A stretch of 64,000 bases of DNA from an uncultured Bacteroidales bacterium (GCA_944323785.1 CALUTU010000006.1:62001-126000), one strand, 5' to 3'. Counted from the first letter of the stretch, positions 22,949 through 33,058 are shown. Numbers and translations: made by a program. The notes: generated from the letters alone by a model not told the origin.

Positions 22949-23862
22949 ATGAGATACAATTGGGAAAATGCCGCGTCCCTCATGAAATGCCGCCGACTGG
23001 AAAGCCTGACTCAGAGCCGTCTGAGAAAAAGGCTGATAGGCATAGGACGGCGGGACTACGAAGACCGCCGCAAGTTGAGGGCCACGGCATTCAGATATCC
23101 AGAACTGAAAGACATCCTCCGGCAGATAGGCCGCGAGAGAGAAGCCGGGACTGAGGAAAAGGACATCACCGAACTGGTCGATATTCCGATTCTGCTCCGG
23201 CATTCCTCCAGCAAGCAGGAGATAGACGGAGTCACCGTCGGCAACAATCTCCCGAACCTCCTCCCTTCCGAATACGCCCTTATGGACGAGCCGGTGTTCT
23301 TCAAGAAATACGTGGACCGTCAGCTGCAGCAGTTCAGGTCCAAGCCTCCTACCGTCTTCAAACAGAAAAGATCCGCAGACCCGAGCCGAGACTGGAGTCC
23401 GGCCCTATAATCCTGGCCATAGACACCAGCCTGTCTATGGCGGGAAGACCGCTGGATATCAGCCATGCCCTGCTCACTCAGATTATCTACCTCGCCCGTA
23501 AGCAGAGACGCAAGTGCTTCCTGATCAACTTCTCTGTCCGTGCCAGGTATATGGAGATTTCAAGACCGGGGCAATACGCCAAAGTGGAGGAGTTCTTCTC
23601 AAAGCGGCTGACCGGCGGCACTGACGGAGAGGAGATGCTGAAAGCCTCGTTCAAAGCCCTTCAGAAAGACAGTTTTTCCATGGCCGACATACTGATCATC
23701 AGCGACTTCATCTTCCCGATACCCAAGAAAGCCACCGCTGCGAAGATACAGGAAGAGAAACTGCGCGGCACCCGTTTTTACGGTCTGCACATCGGCTCAG
23801 GCAACTCCGGCCCGGGGGGATACGACAGGATTCTGGACAAATATTGGAAGATATCCGTATGA
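22949..23862 (+). pseudogene. ViaA-like VWA-domain protein, 5'-deleted and frameshifted
   Basis: The upstream frame (MRYNWENAASLMKCRRLESL to FKQKRSADP) and the downstream frame (IRRPEPRLESGPIILAIDTS, then the MIDAS motif DTSLSMAG, to LDKYWKISV) are joined if an A4 tract near 23365 had one more A. The MIDAS DxSxS is intact, and ILIISDF supplies a later VWA strand. The N-terminal ~150 residues expected for ViaA are missing, coinciding with the truncation of the upstream RavA gene. Confidence 0.72.
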
Positions 23863-24303
23863 CTTTCAAGGACCTGCCGTTTCTACTATTCCGACAGCAC
23901 GGACTTCAACCGTCCCGGCATACAGCAATGGCTGCGCGGACAGATTAAAGGATTCGTGGAACAGGTGGCCTCGGCTGTCCTGCCTGCGCGCCTGCACGAA
24001 CTGGAGCGGGAAAATAAACTGCACTGCCAGAATGTCTGCGTCAAGACGCTGCCTAAAGACATTCTCGGACAGTGCAGTTCTCTAAAAGACATCACTCTGT
24101 CACCTAAACTGGTGATTTTCCCTCAGAGGATGTCAGATGCTGTCATGCTGCATGAACTGGCCCACCTCAGACACCTTAACCACCGCAAGGGATTCTGGAC
24201 ATTCCTGTCCTCCCTGCTCGGAGAGGACGCCGACGAGGAAAAGTTCAAGAGTGACATCGCCTACTGCGAGCACCGCGACATGATCGACTTCCTCCTCAGA
24301 TAA
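23859..24303 (+). pseudogene. YgjP/SprT-like metalloprotease-fold protein, damaged N-terminus
   Basis: The C-terminal 115 residues carry the zincin signature VMLHELAHLRHLNHRKGFW (HExxH-x-x-H like) with a preceding CSSLKDITLSPKLVIFPQRM segment, as in the YgjP-like family. The start MTFKDLPF overlaps the VWA stop (ATGA, 23859-23862) but is out of frame with the rest, which continues as YYSDSTDFNRPGIQQWLRGQ. Part of the N-terminal beta-sheet domain is therefore lost or frameshifted. Translation from a GTG at 23956 would give only the catalytic part. Confidence 0.65.
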
Positions 24304-24320
24304 CCCTCACTCCGTCAAAA

Positions 24321-26129
24321 TCAAGCCCATGGGAGTGAGCTGAGCGCAATATGCCCTGTCCATTCACCGTCCCATGTATGTCCCTTATCATCAAGAAAAC
24401 TGAATTTCAGAGTATAAGTCCCGTCTTCATTAGCCGTAATTTCCAGATCGCCCTCTGTTGCCGGAGCCAACTCACTCGGTTGTCCGACATTGTTGAATCC
24501 ACCCATATAACAGGTTCCGCTATGCAATCCATTTTCCAGAAAACCTCTTCTATACTGGCCAATCTCAGGATAAGCAGGATAAGGATAGCCATCAGCTCCT
24601 GCAGTATATACACCCGACGGAATTCCTGCATCAAATCCAAGCTTCTCAGCATTGATTTCAATCTGCACACCGTCTCCTTCTGTTGAGTTATATGCCGGGC
24701 CGAGTTTAAGTTCCCATGTGCCTCCGCCATTGACATACCAGTCTCCTAAATAAGTACCTGTAGCCTCTGCGTTGGAAAGATCAAGTGTGATATCACTCTC
24801 CAGAGTTGAAAACTCCTTTGGCATATCAACGGTAAGAGCTCCTGCATACGAGCCGGTCACACTGTGCCCTGTATCTGTTGTGAAATCCCATGTAATCTCG
24901 TAGTATCCGCTCCAATTATGTAAGAAAAGAGTACCTGATGTTATCAAAGCATATGAAGGGTAACCGCTCTCATCATAATAGGCCACATACGTCCCGTCCG
25001 GGACATCCCCAAAGAACATTCCATACTGAAGACTGTAGTTCGCACCTTGCTCATTTGATATCTCATAATCACCCGTTCCGACATTTCCACTCACATCAAA
25101 AGGCACCCATCCCTTGACTACCAGCACATTACTTGACACCGGCACATCACCGTCAGTGCCGAATGGCTTATCTGAGAACGACAGAGCGACATACATAGTC
25201 TCCTGACCTGCTGCCTTTATAAATTCTCCCGATACAGATATTGCTGTAAAATTCACATCTTCGTCTATAGTTCCATATGGAGGCAGTGAGTCATCTCTCC
25301 AAGTTCCGGCATCACCCACATACTCAACATGATGAGTTTTCTCGTCTGTGTCAAGAAGGTCGGCCGTCATAACCCAATTGCCTTCCGAGTCCAGGCTAAG
25401 TTCCAAAGTACCCTCTACAAATATGGCATACATAACATCCATCTGGCCAGTAGGACCTACAGTAAACGCCCCGGATAGTTCCGGCGTAAATGTAAACTCA
25501 GCCGTAGCATCCTGCTCTCCAAGGGTATAAGTTCCGGCAGGGAACATCAGATCGTCCTCGTTTTCAGGTGCTGGTCCGAACAGATCAAATACATAGTATG
25601 TGCCTCCTGGCTGACCATACCCGTCTTCTGAATACGGCATATCAGAGAATGTCACATAATAACTGTATTCTCCATTCAAACCATTCTTTGTTCCATAATA
25701 TACCCCGGTCAGTAATTGCGCTGCAAACTCATAGTCATACTCGGGTGCATTCAGCGGCTGGCTTATACCGACAGAATCCCTCAACTCCTCTCCATCACCG
25801 TACACATACACTATAACAAGATCTACACTGCGGTCGTTTTCAGTATCATTGGGCTGGACGGTAAATGTTACAGTTCCTTCTGTCGCCCAGTCTACATCCG
25901 TAATCCAGTCAGCCTGACACTCTGCAAATATCTCTCCGCCATCCACTGGATCTTTCAAAATATATTCCACAGTACAGGCTTGCCCGGAAGGCTGAACCGT
26001 AATATCACCTGTCAGTATTTCCAAAGATGGATTCACAAGTGCCGGTTCTGAATTATCCGGCTTGCACCCGGTCGAAAGCAGACAAAAACCGCACGCCAGT
26101 GCGGTGAATTTTAGAGTTAATGATTTCAT
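24321..26129 (-). CDS. Large surface lipoprotein with BACON-like N-terminal domain
   Basis: A 602-residue secreted lipoprotein. The signal peptide ends in the lipobox LLSTGC (Cys22). Residues ~35-125 form a BACON-like beta-sandwich (ITVQPSGQACTVEYI...FTVQPNDTENDRSVDLVIVY). The remainder consists of several similar ~130-residue beta-rich units with GxYxxG-x-YxxxF/L patterns (TGVYYGTKNG, GTYLGDWYVN). The carbohydrate- or mucin-binding role of BACON proteins is only suggested. It is transcribed downstream of the TPR-AraC regulator gene (92 bp), a likely regulator-target arrangement. Confidence 0.75.
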   Translation of the reverse strand: MKSLTLKFTALACGFCLLSTGCKPDNSEPALVNPSLEILTGDITVQPSGQACTVEYILKDPVDGGEIFAECQADWITDVDWATEGTVTFTVQPNDTENDRSVDLVIVYVYGDGEELRDSVGISQPLNAPEYDYEFAAQLLTGVYYGTKNGLNGEYSYYVTFSDMPYSEDGYGQPGGTYYVFDLFGPAPENEDDLMFPAGTYTLGEQDATAEFTFTPELSGAFTVGPTGQMDVMYAIFVEGTLELSLDSEGNWVMTADLLDTDEKTHHVEYVGDAGTWRDDSLPPYGTIDEDVNFTAISVSGEFIKAAGQETMYVALSFSDKPFGTDGDVPVSSNVLVVKGWVPFDVSGNVGTGDYEISNEQGANYSLQYGMFFGDVPDGTYVAYYDESGYPSYALITSGTLFLHNWSGYYEITWDFTTDTGHSVTGSYAGALTVDMPKEFSTLESDITLDLSNAEATGTYLGDWYVNGGGTWELKLGPAYNSTEGDGVQIEINAEKLGFDAGIPSGVYTAGADGYPYPAYPEIGQYRRGFLENGLHSGTCYMGGFNNVGQPSELAPATEGDLEITANEDGTYTLKFSFLDDKGHTWDGEWTGHIALSSLPWA

Positions 26130-26220
26130 GTTGCTAAGTTTTAAAATTTAAAAACACCTAATGTACGGCATTGAAATTTGCCGGTACAATATTAGTTATA
26201 TTCAAATAATAAGAGATTTT

Positions 26221-27885
26221 TTAGTTTTTACAATCCGCCAAATTGGCGTTTTGTATAACTGTTTCGCGGTATTTTGACGGCGGCATCCCCTTAGCAGCCT
26301 CGAAAAGACGGTAAAAAGTCGTAAGGTTATTGTATCCAAGATTGCCGGCTATGGCCTTAATCGGAGTATTGTCCTCTGGATTGGACAGAATCCTGACGGC
26401 CTCGTTTATGCGGAAAGAATTCACGTAATACGGAAAGGTCATACCGGTGAACGACTTGATTACGGAACACAAGTACGTCCTGTTCGTGGACAGCATCTGC
26501 GCGACCTTATCCCTCGACAGGTCGCTCTGACGGTACAGCTCCTGCTCGTACATAAGTTTCTCCAGCCTGTCATACATTTCCTTCATCTTGTCCTGAGGCA
26601 TCGGCACAGCTGCTGTTTGAGCCGGGCGCGTCTCCTGACGCTCCAATATGGTCTGATGCTGCTTCAATAACTGACGGTAATTTTTCACCTTACTGCGATA
26701 CAGCAGGTACAACCCAACAAACACACACACTGCAAAAACAAAAGCCATCACCGCAAGGTTGTACTTGTTGCGCCACTCCAGCAGTTCCACCTCATGCTTC
26801 TGCTTGTCATACTCCCTGCGTATACTGCTGATTTTCCTTTCTATTTCCAGATTGAGCTGTCTGTTGGCCTCCTCATTATACTGCTTGTAATATGTCAGTG
26901 CAGTACCAGGATCACCCATATCCTCGTATATTCCCGACAGACTCAGGTACATCATGGGCTTTTTTGCAGGAGATCTTACAGAATCCATCATATGCAGGCC
27001 ATCCATCAAAACACTGACCGCATCATCATACCTTCTGTCTTCTTTCAAAAACTCGGCATATCCCAAATACAGATCAGCCTTTGAGTATATGCCCGATCCG
27101 GACTGTTCCTGAAACGCTTTTCTATAATATATGACAGAACTGTCCTTTTTTCCAATATCACGGAGAATATCCGCATACAGCACATAGACTTCACGAGACT
27201 GGTCATACATCTCCACATAAGGAAGCGCCTCTTTTACATACCGCAGAGCATTCGCCGTATCACGCATCATCCAATACAGGTTAGCTGATATCATCGCTCC
27301 TTGAAATATTCTGTAGATATTGTTATTATCCACACCGTTCCGATAGACATCCTGTGCATAAATCAGACCTGTTGAATCATTTATAAAACAATATGCCATC
27401 GCAAGATTATTCTTGACCAGCATCAGCCTGGAGGTATCCCGTATATTCTCAGCATACCGCAATGCTTCTATAAGATAGGCAATCCCTTGAGAATAGTCTC
27501 CTTCTCCGAAAGCCGTATTGCCTCCCAGCGAATTGTAAATTGTGGCCAGAGCCCAGTAATCTTTTTCCCTCTCAGCCATCGGCAATGCCTTGCCAAAGTA
27601 CAGAGACATTGAATCAACTATGTTGATCCCCCCGTAGCACTGTGCGATATACACGTAGCCGTAAAGCAGGGCTCTCCCGTCATGCTCGCTTTCGCCTTTA
27701 TTCCTGAGCTGATATGACAGTTTCAATGCCGCATCAAAGTCCTGTCGTGAGAAACAGTCCTGAATCTGTGCAAGATACACGTCCAGACTGTCATCCGACA
27801 GTGCCTCTGAACGCGGAGCATCAGAACGGGAGCAGCGGCACAGCAAAGGCAGCAGGAGAAGAAAACATATAAGGTACTTTCGCAT
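26221..27885 (-). CDS. Membrane-anchored TPR-AraC transcriptional regulator (first of two)
   Basis: A 554-residue regulator: N-terminal signal with CRC-S near residue 17 (possible lipobox), a periplasmic stretch of tetratricopeptide repeats (residues ~30-355), one membrane helix (LAVMAFVFAVCVFVGLYLLY, near residue 375), a short coiled coil and a C-terminal AraC HTH domain (DKVAQMLSTNRTYLCSVIKS and PIKAIAGNLGYNNLTTFYRL). It senses something in the periplasm and probably regulates adjacent lipoprotein genes (inference). A minus-strand TATTTTTG box (27911-27918) is the promoter. A paralogue lies at 56654-58312. Confidence 0.85.
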   Translation of the reverse strand: MRKYLICFLLLLPLLCRCSRSDAPRSEALSDDSLDVYLAQIQDCFSRQDFDAALKLSYQLRNKGESEHDGRALLYGYVYIAQCYGGINIVDSMSLYFGKALPMAEREKDYWALATIYNSLGGNTAFGEGDYSQGIAYLIEALRYAENIRDTSRLMLVKNNLAMAYCFINDSTGLIYAQDVYRNGVDNNNIYRIFQGAMISANLYWMMRDTANALRYVKEALPYVEMYDQSREVYVLYADILRDIGKKDSSVIYYRKAFQEQSGSGIYSKADLYLGYAEFLKEDRRYDDAVSVLMDGLHMMDSVRSPAKKPMMYLSLSGIYEDMGDPGTALTYYKQYNEEANRQLNLEIERKISSIRREYDKQKHEVELLEWRNKYNLAVMAFVFAVCVFVGLYLLYRSKVKNYRQLLKQHQTILERQETRPAQTAAVPMPQDKMKEMYDRLEKLMYEQELYRQSDLSRDKVAQMLSTNRTYLCSVIKSFTGMTFPYYVNSFRINEAVRILSNPEDNTPIKAIAGNLGYNNLTTFYRLFEAAKGMPPSKYRETVIQNANLADCKN

Positions 27886-27956
27886 AAGACAGGTTCACTG
27901 AAATAATGCGCAAAAATAGCAATACCCGCTGACTTGCCAAAAACGTAACTTGCCGA

Positions 27957-29300
27957 TTATTTTACGGACTGCCTTAGGCCAAGGGCCGCCCGGGAGTACA
28001 TGTATTCGTCCGCAAACAGCATACCGCCCTCATACACAAACGAGACAGTGTTTCCGTATCCGTCCAGCAGATCTCCCTCAAACACCCATGTGTCACCGTC
28101 CACGGCCACATCCACCGTACCGTCTACAAATCTTGCCTCGACCTGCTCCTGAAGGTGGAAATACCAGCAGCCCATGTATGTACCGTACTCATAGATTCCG
28201 CTCAGGCCGGTCCATGCCGGAAGCGACACAGCTGTATACGCATCCAACAGTCCCTCATAAGTTCCCGCAGGGACTCCTTCGGAAGAGCCGTTGGGAACAT
28301 TGAGATACAGGATTATTGACTGACCCAGTCCGAAATTGGTATTGAGGTCATAGTCATCATCCGCCAGCACCACCATATACATCTCTGATTCTCCGGTCTC
28401 AAACAGATCGCCGAGATAAGTCTGACTGCCCTGGGTAAACTCCGCCACCTCGCAATCCCCTGTCAGATTGCTCATCTCACCCTCTCCCGAATGGTTGATA
28501 AAAGAGACCTTGCCCCTGTATTCAAACTCAAAATCACCCTCTTCCGTACTCAGCTCACAGACGATCCTGTACCCGTCCTCTCCAAAAGAAGAGACTGTGA
28601 CTGTGCCGCCGGTAATCTCACCGTTTCCGGAATACCCGCTTCCGGCACTTATGACGTATGAGCTTCCGTCAGCATTCCATGTATAAGGAGCTCCGTCCCC
28701 GGAACCCATCTCATAGGTTCCCTCCGGCAATCTGGCAAAATCAGGATTGTCCGGAAGATCAAAATTGAGGTCCAGGCATACGATCCGTCCCTCTCCTACA
28801 GCATCACCCCAGTCATCTACCTCTATATCGCCCTCTATGAAGTTTATCCAGCCGTTTCCCGTACCTGCCTCATAGTAATCCCCGGCATAATAAGCCTCAG
28901 CCCTGATATTCTCCGTCGGCTGTTCTTCCGGATCATCAGGATCTCCTTCCGCTTTCAGATCAACCTCTTTCTCCGCATATTCGGAATCAATAAAACCAGC
29001 ATTGTCACCAGCGTTGGCACGGACACGGATCTTATACGTACCTGGAGCAAGATTGTCGAAGACCCTGCACGTATCGGAAGTCTCCTCCACCGTTCCGTCA
29101 AGATCATACGTATAGGATGCTGCATATTCCACAGGGCACCACGAGACCGTAAATCCACTGGCAGTAACATCACTGACCGTCAGCTCAGGTGTATCGAGAA
29201 GTATCGGAGGCGCACCGTTGTTCTTGTCGCACGATGTGACAACCGACAGGCTCACGTATGCGGCGACAGCGCACATAGTCAGAATCAGGAATCTTTTCAT
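27957..29300 (-). CDS. Fibronectin type III-containing lipoprotein
   Basis: A 447-residue lipoprotein. The signal peptide MKRFLILTMCAVAAYVSLSV ends before SC-DKN (lipobox near Cys24). Residues ~35-125 form an Fn3 domain (ELTVSDVTASGFTVSWCPVE...APGTYKIRVRA), followed by an acidic linker and beta-rich units with GDYYEAGTG and LGDLFETGE patterns, similar in style to the lipoprotein at 24321. I chose 29300 rather than an upstream ATG (29327) because the signal peptide begins there. Surface-exposed, with unknown ligand. Confidence 0.72.
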   Translation of the reverse strand: MKRFLILTMCAVAAYVSLSVVTSCDKNNGAPPILLDTPELTVSDVTASGFTVSWCPVEYAASYTYDLDGTVEETSDTCRVFDNLAPGTYKIRVRANAGDNAGFIDSEYAEKEVDLKAEGDPDDPEEQPTENIRAEAYYAGDYYEAGTGNGWINFIEGDIEVDDWGDAVGEGRIVCLDLNFDLPDNPDFARLPEGTYEMGSGDGAPYTWNADGSSYVISAGSGYSGNGEITGGTVTVSSFGEDGYRIVCELSTEEGDFEFEYRGKVSFINHSGEGEMSNLTGDCEVAEFTQGSQTYLGDLFETGESEMYMVVLADDDYDLNTNFGLGQSIILYLNVPNGSSEGVPAGTYEGLLDAYTAVSLPAWTGLSGIYEYGTYMGCWYFHLQEQVEARFVDGTVDVAVDGDTWVFEGDLLDGYGNTVSFVYEGGMLFADEYMYSRAALGLRQSVK

Positions 29301-29392
29301 AGATATAAGGTCAATAAGTTTTTTCATTCAGGTTGTAAAGATATTAAAATTCTGAGAATATTCAAAATAACCCAGGAATATCGGCATTAAAT

Positions 29393-30172
29393 TTACAGTT
29401 CTATCATAAGGCCGATTGAGAGCCTTGGAGGTTCCATCGGCAAAACAGAGTGGTTAAACAGGTGAGTAAAACGATACTTGCAGTAAACTGCGAAAGCATT
29501 TATTCCAAGAGCCGCATAGACTCCCCCCTGCAGAGGCAGGAACTTTTCCCCGTCCCGGTAATGGTCCACCTCCTTGTGATCCCCCATATAGCACTTGACC
29601 TTGTACTGCCGGCTGAAGGCCCAGTCTCCCCAGGCACCCAGGTCGATATACATCGGCGTCCGCAACGAGATGTAGAAGCGGTTGTAGACTCCGATACCGA
29701 AATTGTCGGTCTTGAATATTTCCCTGCTGATTACGGCATTGTGCGGATACTGTGCAATAATGCCCCTGGCCGCCAGACCGCTGCCTCTGTAGTCGTAGTG
29801 AGTATACTGCGCCGATATGCCGAACGCATAATGTCCTATGCCGAACCACTGTTTGGCCCCTAAAGTGATCTCGAAACTGTTGCCGTACTTCACCGGCATA
29901 GCAGCCGTCGGCTCGTAACTGCATCCCTCCACCGGGAAACTGAAGCCGAAGAACACGCTCGCATCGTCATACCAACGGTTCTTTTTTCTCCGCGTCCCAT
30001 AGTCATCGTAGCGGTAAACATTTTTATCCTGGCCATAGATCTTAACCGGAGACTGCAGACGTATGGTAGTCTTGCCTATCTCTATATCTGCCTGGGCAGC
30101 GGCCTGCGACACCGTAAACAGGAGCAGCCCTGCCGTGCATACTGATGCAAACATTATCCTTTTCATATCCAT
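29393..30172 (-). CDS. Outer-membrane beta-barrel protein
   Basis: A 259-residue protein with a signal peptide (MKRIMFASVCTAGLLLFTVS to AAAQA) and an alternating aromatic/hydrophobic pattern over its whole length, ending in LSIGLMIEL, typical of a small Bacteroidetes outer-membrane barrel. Function unknown. It begins 10 bp after the DUF4252 gene, so it is the last gene of the sigma-factor operon. Confidence 0.72.
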   Translation of the reverse strand: MDMKRIMFASVCTAGLLLFTVSQAAAQADIEIGKTTIRLQSPVKIYGQDKNVYRYDDYGTRRKKNRWYDDASVFFGFSFPVEGCSYEPTAAMPVKYGNSFEITLGAKQWFGIGHYAFGISAQYTHYDYRGSGLAARGIIAQYPHNAVISREIFKTDNFGIGVYNRFYISLRTPMYIDLGAWGDWAFSRQYKVKCYMGDHKEVDHYRDGEKFLPLQGGVYAALGINAFAVYCKYRFTHLFNHSVLPMEPPRLSIGLMIEL

Positions 30173-30182
30173 ATAGTTTTAG

Positions 30183-30644
30183 TTATTTGATTTTTATCTC
30201 ATTATTCAGCAGGGCATCCTGCATCTGTCCGTCAATGTCGCCCACCATCTCCATCAGCAGCGCCGACTCTGCATCCACTGCGAGCATCAGGGCCTTCCGG
30301 CGATCCGCGTCCACATACACAGACATGACGCTCCCGTCACTGCCTATTGAGACCGAATACAGTCTCTCCAGCCCGTCCGAGTACATCCGGGCGTCCTCCA
30401 GGAAGTCCGTCCTCAACGAGTCTCCATCCTCAGCAGACACACTTATTATTTTCAACTCCGTGAGCTTGCGCAGCAGGTCATTGTCATCCCGCCTGGCCAT
30501 CCTCTGCAGTACAGACTCTGACATAGTTACAGTCACCACCTCCTTATTCGGGCCATAACGGTCTATCAACTCCTCAAAAGACTGTGCCGCAGCGTACAGA
30601 GGAACCAAGCACAGCAGCATCAATATAATTGCAGACTTCCTCAT
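30183..30644 (-). CDS. DUF4252 protein
   Basis: A 153-residue exported protein with a signal peptide (cleavage near AAA-QS). The FEELIDRYGPNKEVVTVTMS start and VYVDADRRKALMLAVDAESA region fit DUF4252, a family that repeatedly sits downstream of ECF sigma and anti-sigma genes in Bacteroidetes. It is 2 bp from the anti-sigma gene. Its role in the sigma circuit is unknown. Confidence 0.8.
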   Translation of the reverse strand: MRKSAIILMLLCLVPLYAAAQSFEELIDRYGPNKEVVTVTMSESVLQRMARRDDNDLLRKLTELKIISVSAEDGDSLRTDFLEDARMYSDGLERLYSVSIGSDGSVMSVYVDADRRKALMLAVDAESALLMEMVGDIDGQMQDALLNNEIKIK

Positions 30645-30646
30645 AT

Positions 30647-31168
30647 CTATTTATTTTTAAACTTAGTCAATATCATTTCTTCCAGTGCCGTCACAGTAGA
30701 GTCCGACTTTTCCATTCTCACTTCCATAGAACCCAGGCTACAGTCCAATACAGCCTGCAGTTTATGAAGACGGGCAAGTCCCTGATCAGCAATTTCAACG
30801 GCCAGTGCCTCGTCGGCCACCGCCTCGCCTCCGACCGTCAGTTCAAACCCCGCCCTGTCCTGCACCCTGTCTCCGAAAACAAATACCCCGACAGCAGACA
30901 GTACTGCAGCCGTTCCGACAACAGCGGCCGCCATACCCATAATGAGCCTGCGCCTGCTGCGGACCGGACTCATACCCGCTTCAGTCCTCTGCTGCGCCAC
31001 ATATCCGAACAGAGACCTGTACCGCTCATATTCCGGCGGGACTTTCCCGGCAAGAAATCTCCTGCGGAGCGTTTCCTCCTGTTCCAGAGTAGTCTCTCCG
31101 TCAAAATAAAGATCCAGCAGTCTTTTCAGATTCTCATCAACTTTTTTCATATACTGACAATCACTCAT
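30647..31168 (-). CDS. Anti-sigma factor-like membrane protein
   Basis: A 173-residue protein with a cytoplasmic helical N-terminus (LLDLYFDGETTLEQEETLRR, near residues 17-36), one membrane helix (IMGMAAAVVGTAAVLSAVGV, near residue 80) and a periplasmic tail. This is the usual architecture of Bacteroidetes anti-sigma factors of ECF sigma factors. The start overlaps the sigma stop (ATGAGTGA), implying translational coupling. No zinc-binding HxxxCxxC motif is seen. Confidence 0.75.
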   Translation of the reverse strand: MSDCQYMKKVDENLKRLLDLYFDGETTLEQEETLRRRFLAGKVPPEYERYRSLFGYVAQQRTEAGMSPVRSRRRLIMGMAAAVVGTAAVLSAVGVFVFGDRVQDRAGFELTVGGEAVADEALAVEIADQGLARLHKLQAVLDCSLGSMEVRMEKSDSTVTALEEMILTKFKNK

Positions 31169-31655
31169 TGTTCAACAGATACTCTCTTATCCTCTTTCTG
31201 GCCCTGCTTACCGACTGACGGGCATTGTCCGCACTGCAACCCAGAACGGACGCTATCTCCTCCATCTCATAGCCGAGCACATCTCTCAGGACAAACGCCG
31301 AACGCTGCTGTTCCGGCAGTTGCATGGCGGCTTTCCGCACCTGCGCTATCCGCTCCCTCATCCCCAAGTGCATCTCGATATCCTCACCGCTTTCCTTCCG
31401 CTGTACCGTTCCGATATCCGCCCTTCTAAGATATCCCGCCGACCTGACCGCATCCAGTGCCTTGTTCCTTGCAACCTTCATCAGCCAGGCCCCGGGACAA
31501 CCGACACCCTTCCCCTCCGAGACTGTCCGCAGATATGCGAGGACCGCATCCTGCACTATATCCTCGGCCAGAACAGTGTCTCCGACTATATTCGTCACAA
31601 AGACCTGCAGTTGTCCGCGGACAGCCTCCACTGCACTTGCTGATTCTGAATTCAT
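31161..31655 (-). CDS. ECF RNA polymerase sigma factor
   Basis: A 164-residue sigma-70 family protein. Region 2 contains AEDIVQDAVLAYLRTVSEG and APGAWLMKVARNKALDAVR, and region 4 contains LPEQQRSAFVLRDVLGYEME and an HTH (IASVLGCSADNARQSVSRAR). It heads a four-gene operon (sigma, anti-sigma, DUF4252, beta-barrel), pointing to envelope-stress or surface-protein control. Its promoter is not obvious in the short 98-bp divergent spacer to the CoA-transferase gene. Confidence 0.9.
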   Translation of the reverse strand: MNSESASAVEAVRGQLQVFVTNIVGDTVLAEDIVQDAVLAYLRTVSEGKGVGCPGAWLMKVARNKALDAVRSAGYLRRADIGTVQRKESGEDIEMHLGMRERIAQVRKAAMQLPEQQRSAFVLRDVLGYEMEEIASVLGCSADNARQSVSRARKRIREYLLNNE

Positions 31656-31680
31656 ATTATAAAGACGAATGAAGCTGTGT

Positions 31681-31714
31681 TTTGTGACAAAGTTGGAGAA
31701 AATTCTTAACTTTG
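31681..31714 (+). promoter_or_regulatory. Promoter of the CoA-transferase gene
   Basis: TTTG at 31681-31684 and TAACTTTG at 31707-31714, 22 bp apart, with the gene starting at 31754. Confidence 0.65.
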
Positions 31715-31753
31715 CATTCTACATACCGGGACTAATTATCAACAATCTACCAT

Positions 31754-33058
31754 ATGCATAAAGATATCCATTTTGTAAGTGCGGACGAGGCCGTCAAGGT
31801 CGTGAAGTCCGGTGACCATATTCATTTCAGCAGTGTGGCCGCAGCCCCCAAGGTGCTCATCGACGCTCTCTGCCGCAGAGGCGATGCAGGCGAACTCAGG
31901 GACGTGAGGATCCACCACCTCCACACTGAGGGCCCCGCTCCCTACACCGACGCCAAGTATGAGGGAATCTTCTTTCATCAGGCATTCTTCGTAGGCGGCA
32001 ATGTGCGCAAGAGCGTACAGGCCGGCTATGCCGACTACATCCCCATCTTCCTGAGCGAGACCCAGAGACTCTACCGCAGCGGCGTACTGCCCTGCGACGT
32101 GGCCATGATCCAGGTGTCCCTCCCCGACAAGCACGGTTACGTATCCATGGGTACCTCCGTGGACGCCTCCCTGGCCGCCGTCGAATGCGCAAAGCACGTC
32201 ATCGCAGTGGTCAACAAGCACGTACCCCGCGCATGGGGTGACGCCATCATACCCCTGTCGATGATTGATACCTTCGTTGAGTGCGACTCCGAGCTGGAGC
32301 CCGCCCACTTCTCCGAGCCCTCGCCCATCGAGACAGCCATCGGACGCAACTGCGCCGCCTTGATCGAGGACGGAGCCACCCTGCAGATGGGTATCGGCGC
32401 CATTCCCAACGCCGTACTGGCCCAGCTCGGCGACCACAAGAACCTCGGTATCCACACCGAGATGTTCGCCGACGGCGTCCTGCCCCTCGTTAGGAAAGGT
32501 GTGATCAACGGAGCCGAAAAGTGCATTGACCGCGGCAAGATGGTATCCACCTTCCTCATGGGCTCGCAGGAAGTCTATGACTTCATCGACGACAACCCTA
32601 TGGTGGCCATGATGGACGTAGGCTACACCAACGACCCCTACGTCATCGCCAGGAACCCCAAGGTGACAGCCATCAACTCCGCCCTTCAGGTAGACCTCAC
32701 CGGCCAGGTATGCGCTGACTCCCTCGGCACCAAGTTCTACTCCGGTGTCGGCGGCCAGATCGACTTCGTCTACGGAGCCTCCATGTCCAAGGGCGGCAAG
32801 GCCATCATCGCCATGCCCTCTGTGACCAACAAGGGCGTCAGCAAGATCGCTCCCGTCCTCACCTCAGGAGCCGGCGTCGTGACCACCCGCAACCACATCC
32901 ACTGGTTCGTAACCGAGTACGGTGCGGTGGACCTCTACGGCAAGTCCCTCCAGGAGAGAGCCAAGGCCATCATCAGCGTCGCTCATCCAGACCATCAGGA
33001 GGAGCTCGACCGCGCCGCCTTCGAGCGCTTCGGACCACACTATCACTTCGTCGGCTAA
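31754..33058 (+). CDS. Acetyl-CoA hydrolase/4-hydroxybutyrate CoA-transferase family protein
   Basis: A 434-residue class I-type CoA-transferase. The glycine-rich MGIGAIPNAVLAQL (near residue 212) and the catalytic-glutamate region GIHTEMFADGVLPLV (near residue 233) are intact, followed by GSGGQID-like SGVGGQIDFVYGAS. Family members exchange CoA between acyl-CoA and acetate, 4-hydroxybutyrate or succinate in fermentation. Which acid is used cannot be told from sequence. Strong codon bias suggests high expression. Single-gene unit ending at the terminator at 33083. Confidence 0.87.
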   Translation: MHKDIHFVSADEAVKVVKSGDHIHFSSVAAAPKVLIDALCRRGDAGELRDVRIHHLHTEGPAPYTDAKYEGIFFHQAFFVGGNVRKSVQAGYADYIPIFLSETQRLYRSGVLPCDVAMIQVSLPDKHGYVSMGTSVDASLAAVECAKHVIAVVNKHVPRAWGDAIIPLSMIDTFVECDSELEPAHFSEPSPIETAIGRNCAALIEDGATLQMGIGAIPNAVLAQLGDHKNLGIHTEMFADGVLPLVRKGVINGAEKCIDRGKMVSTFLMGSQEVYDFIDDNPMVAMMDVGYTNDPYVIARNPKVTAINSALQVDLTGQVCADSLGTKFYSGVGGQIDFVYGASMSKGGKAIIAMPSVTNKGVSKIAPVLTSGAGVVTTRNHIHWFVTEYGAVDLYGKSLQERAKAIISVAHPDHQEELDRAAFERFGPHYHFVG

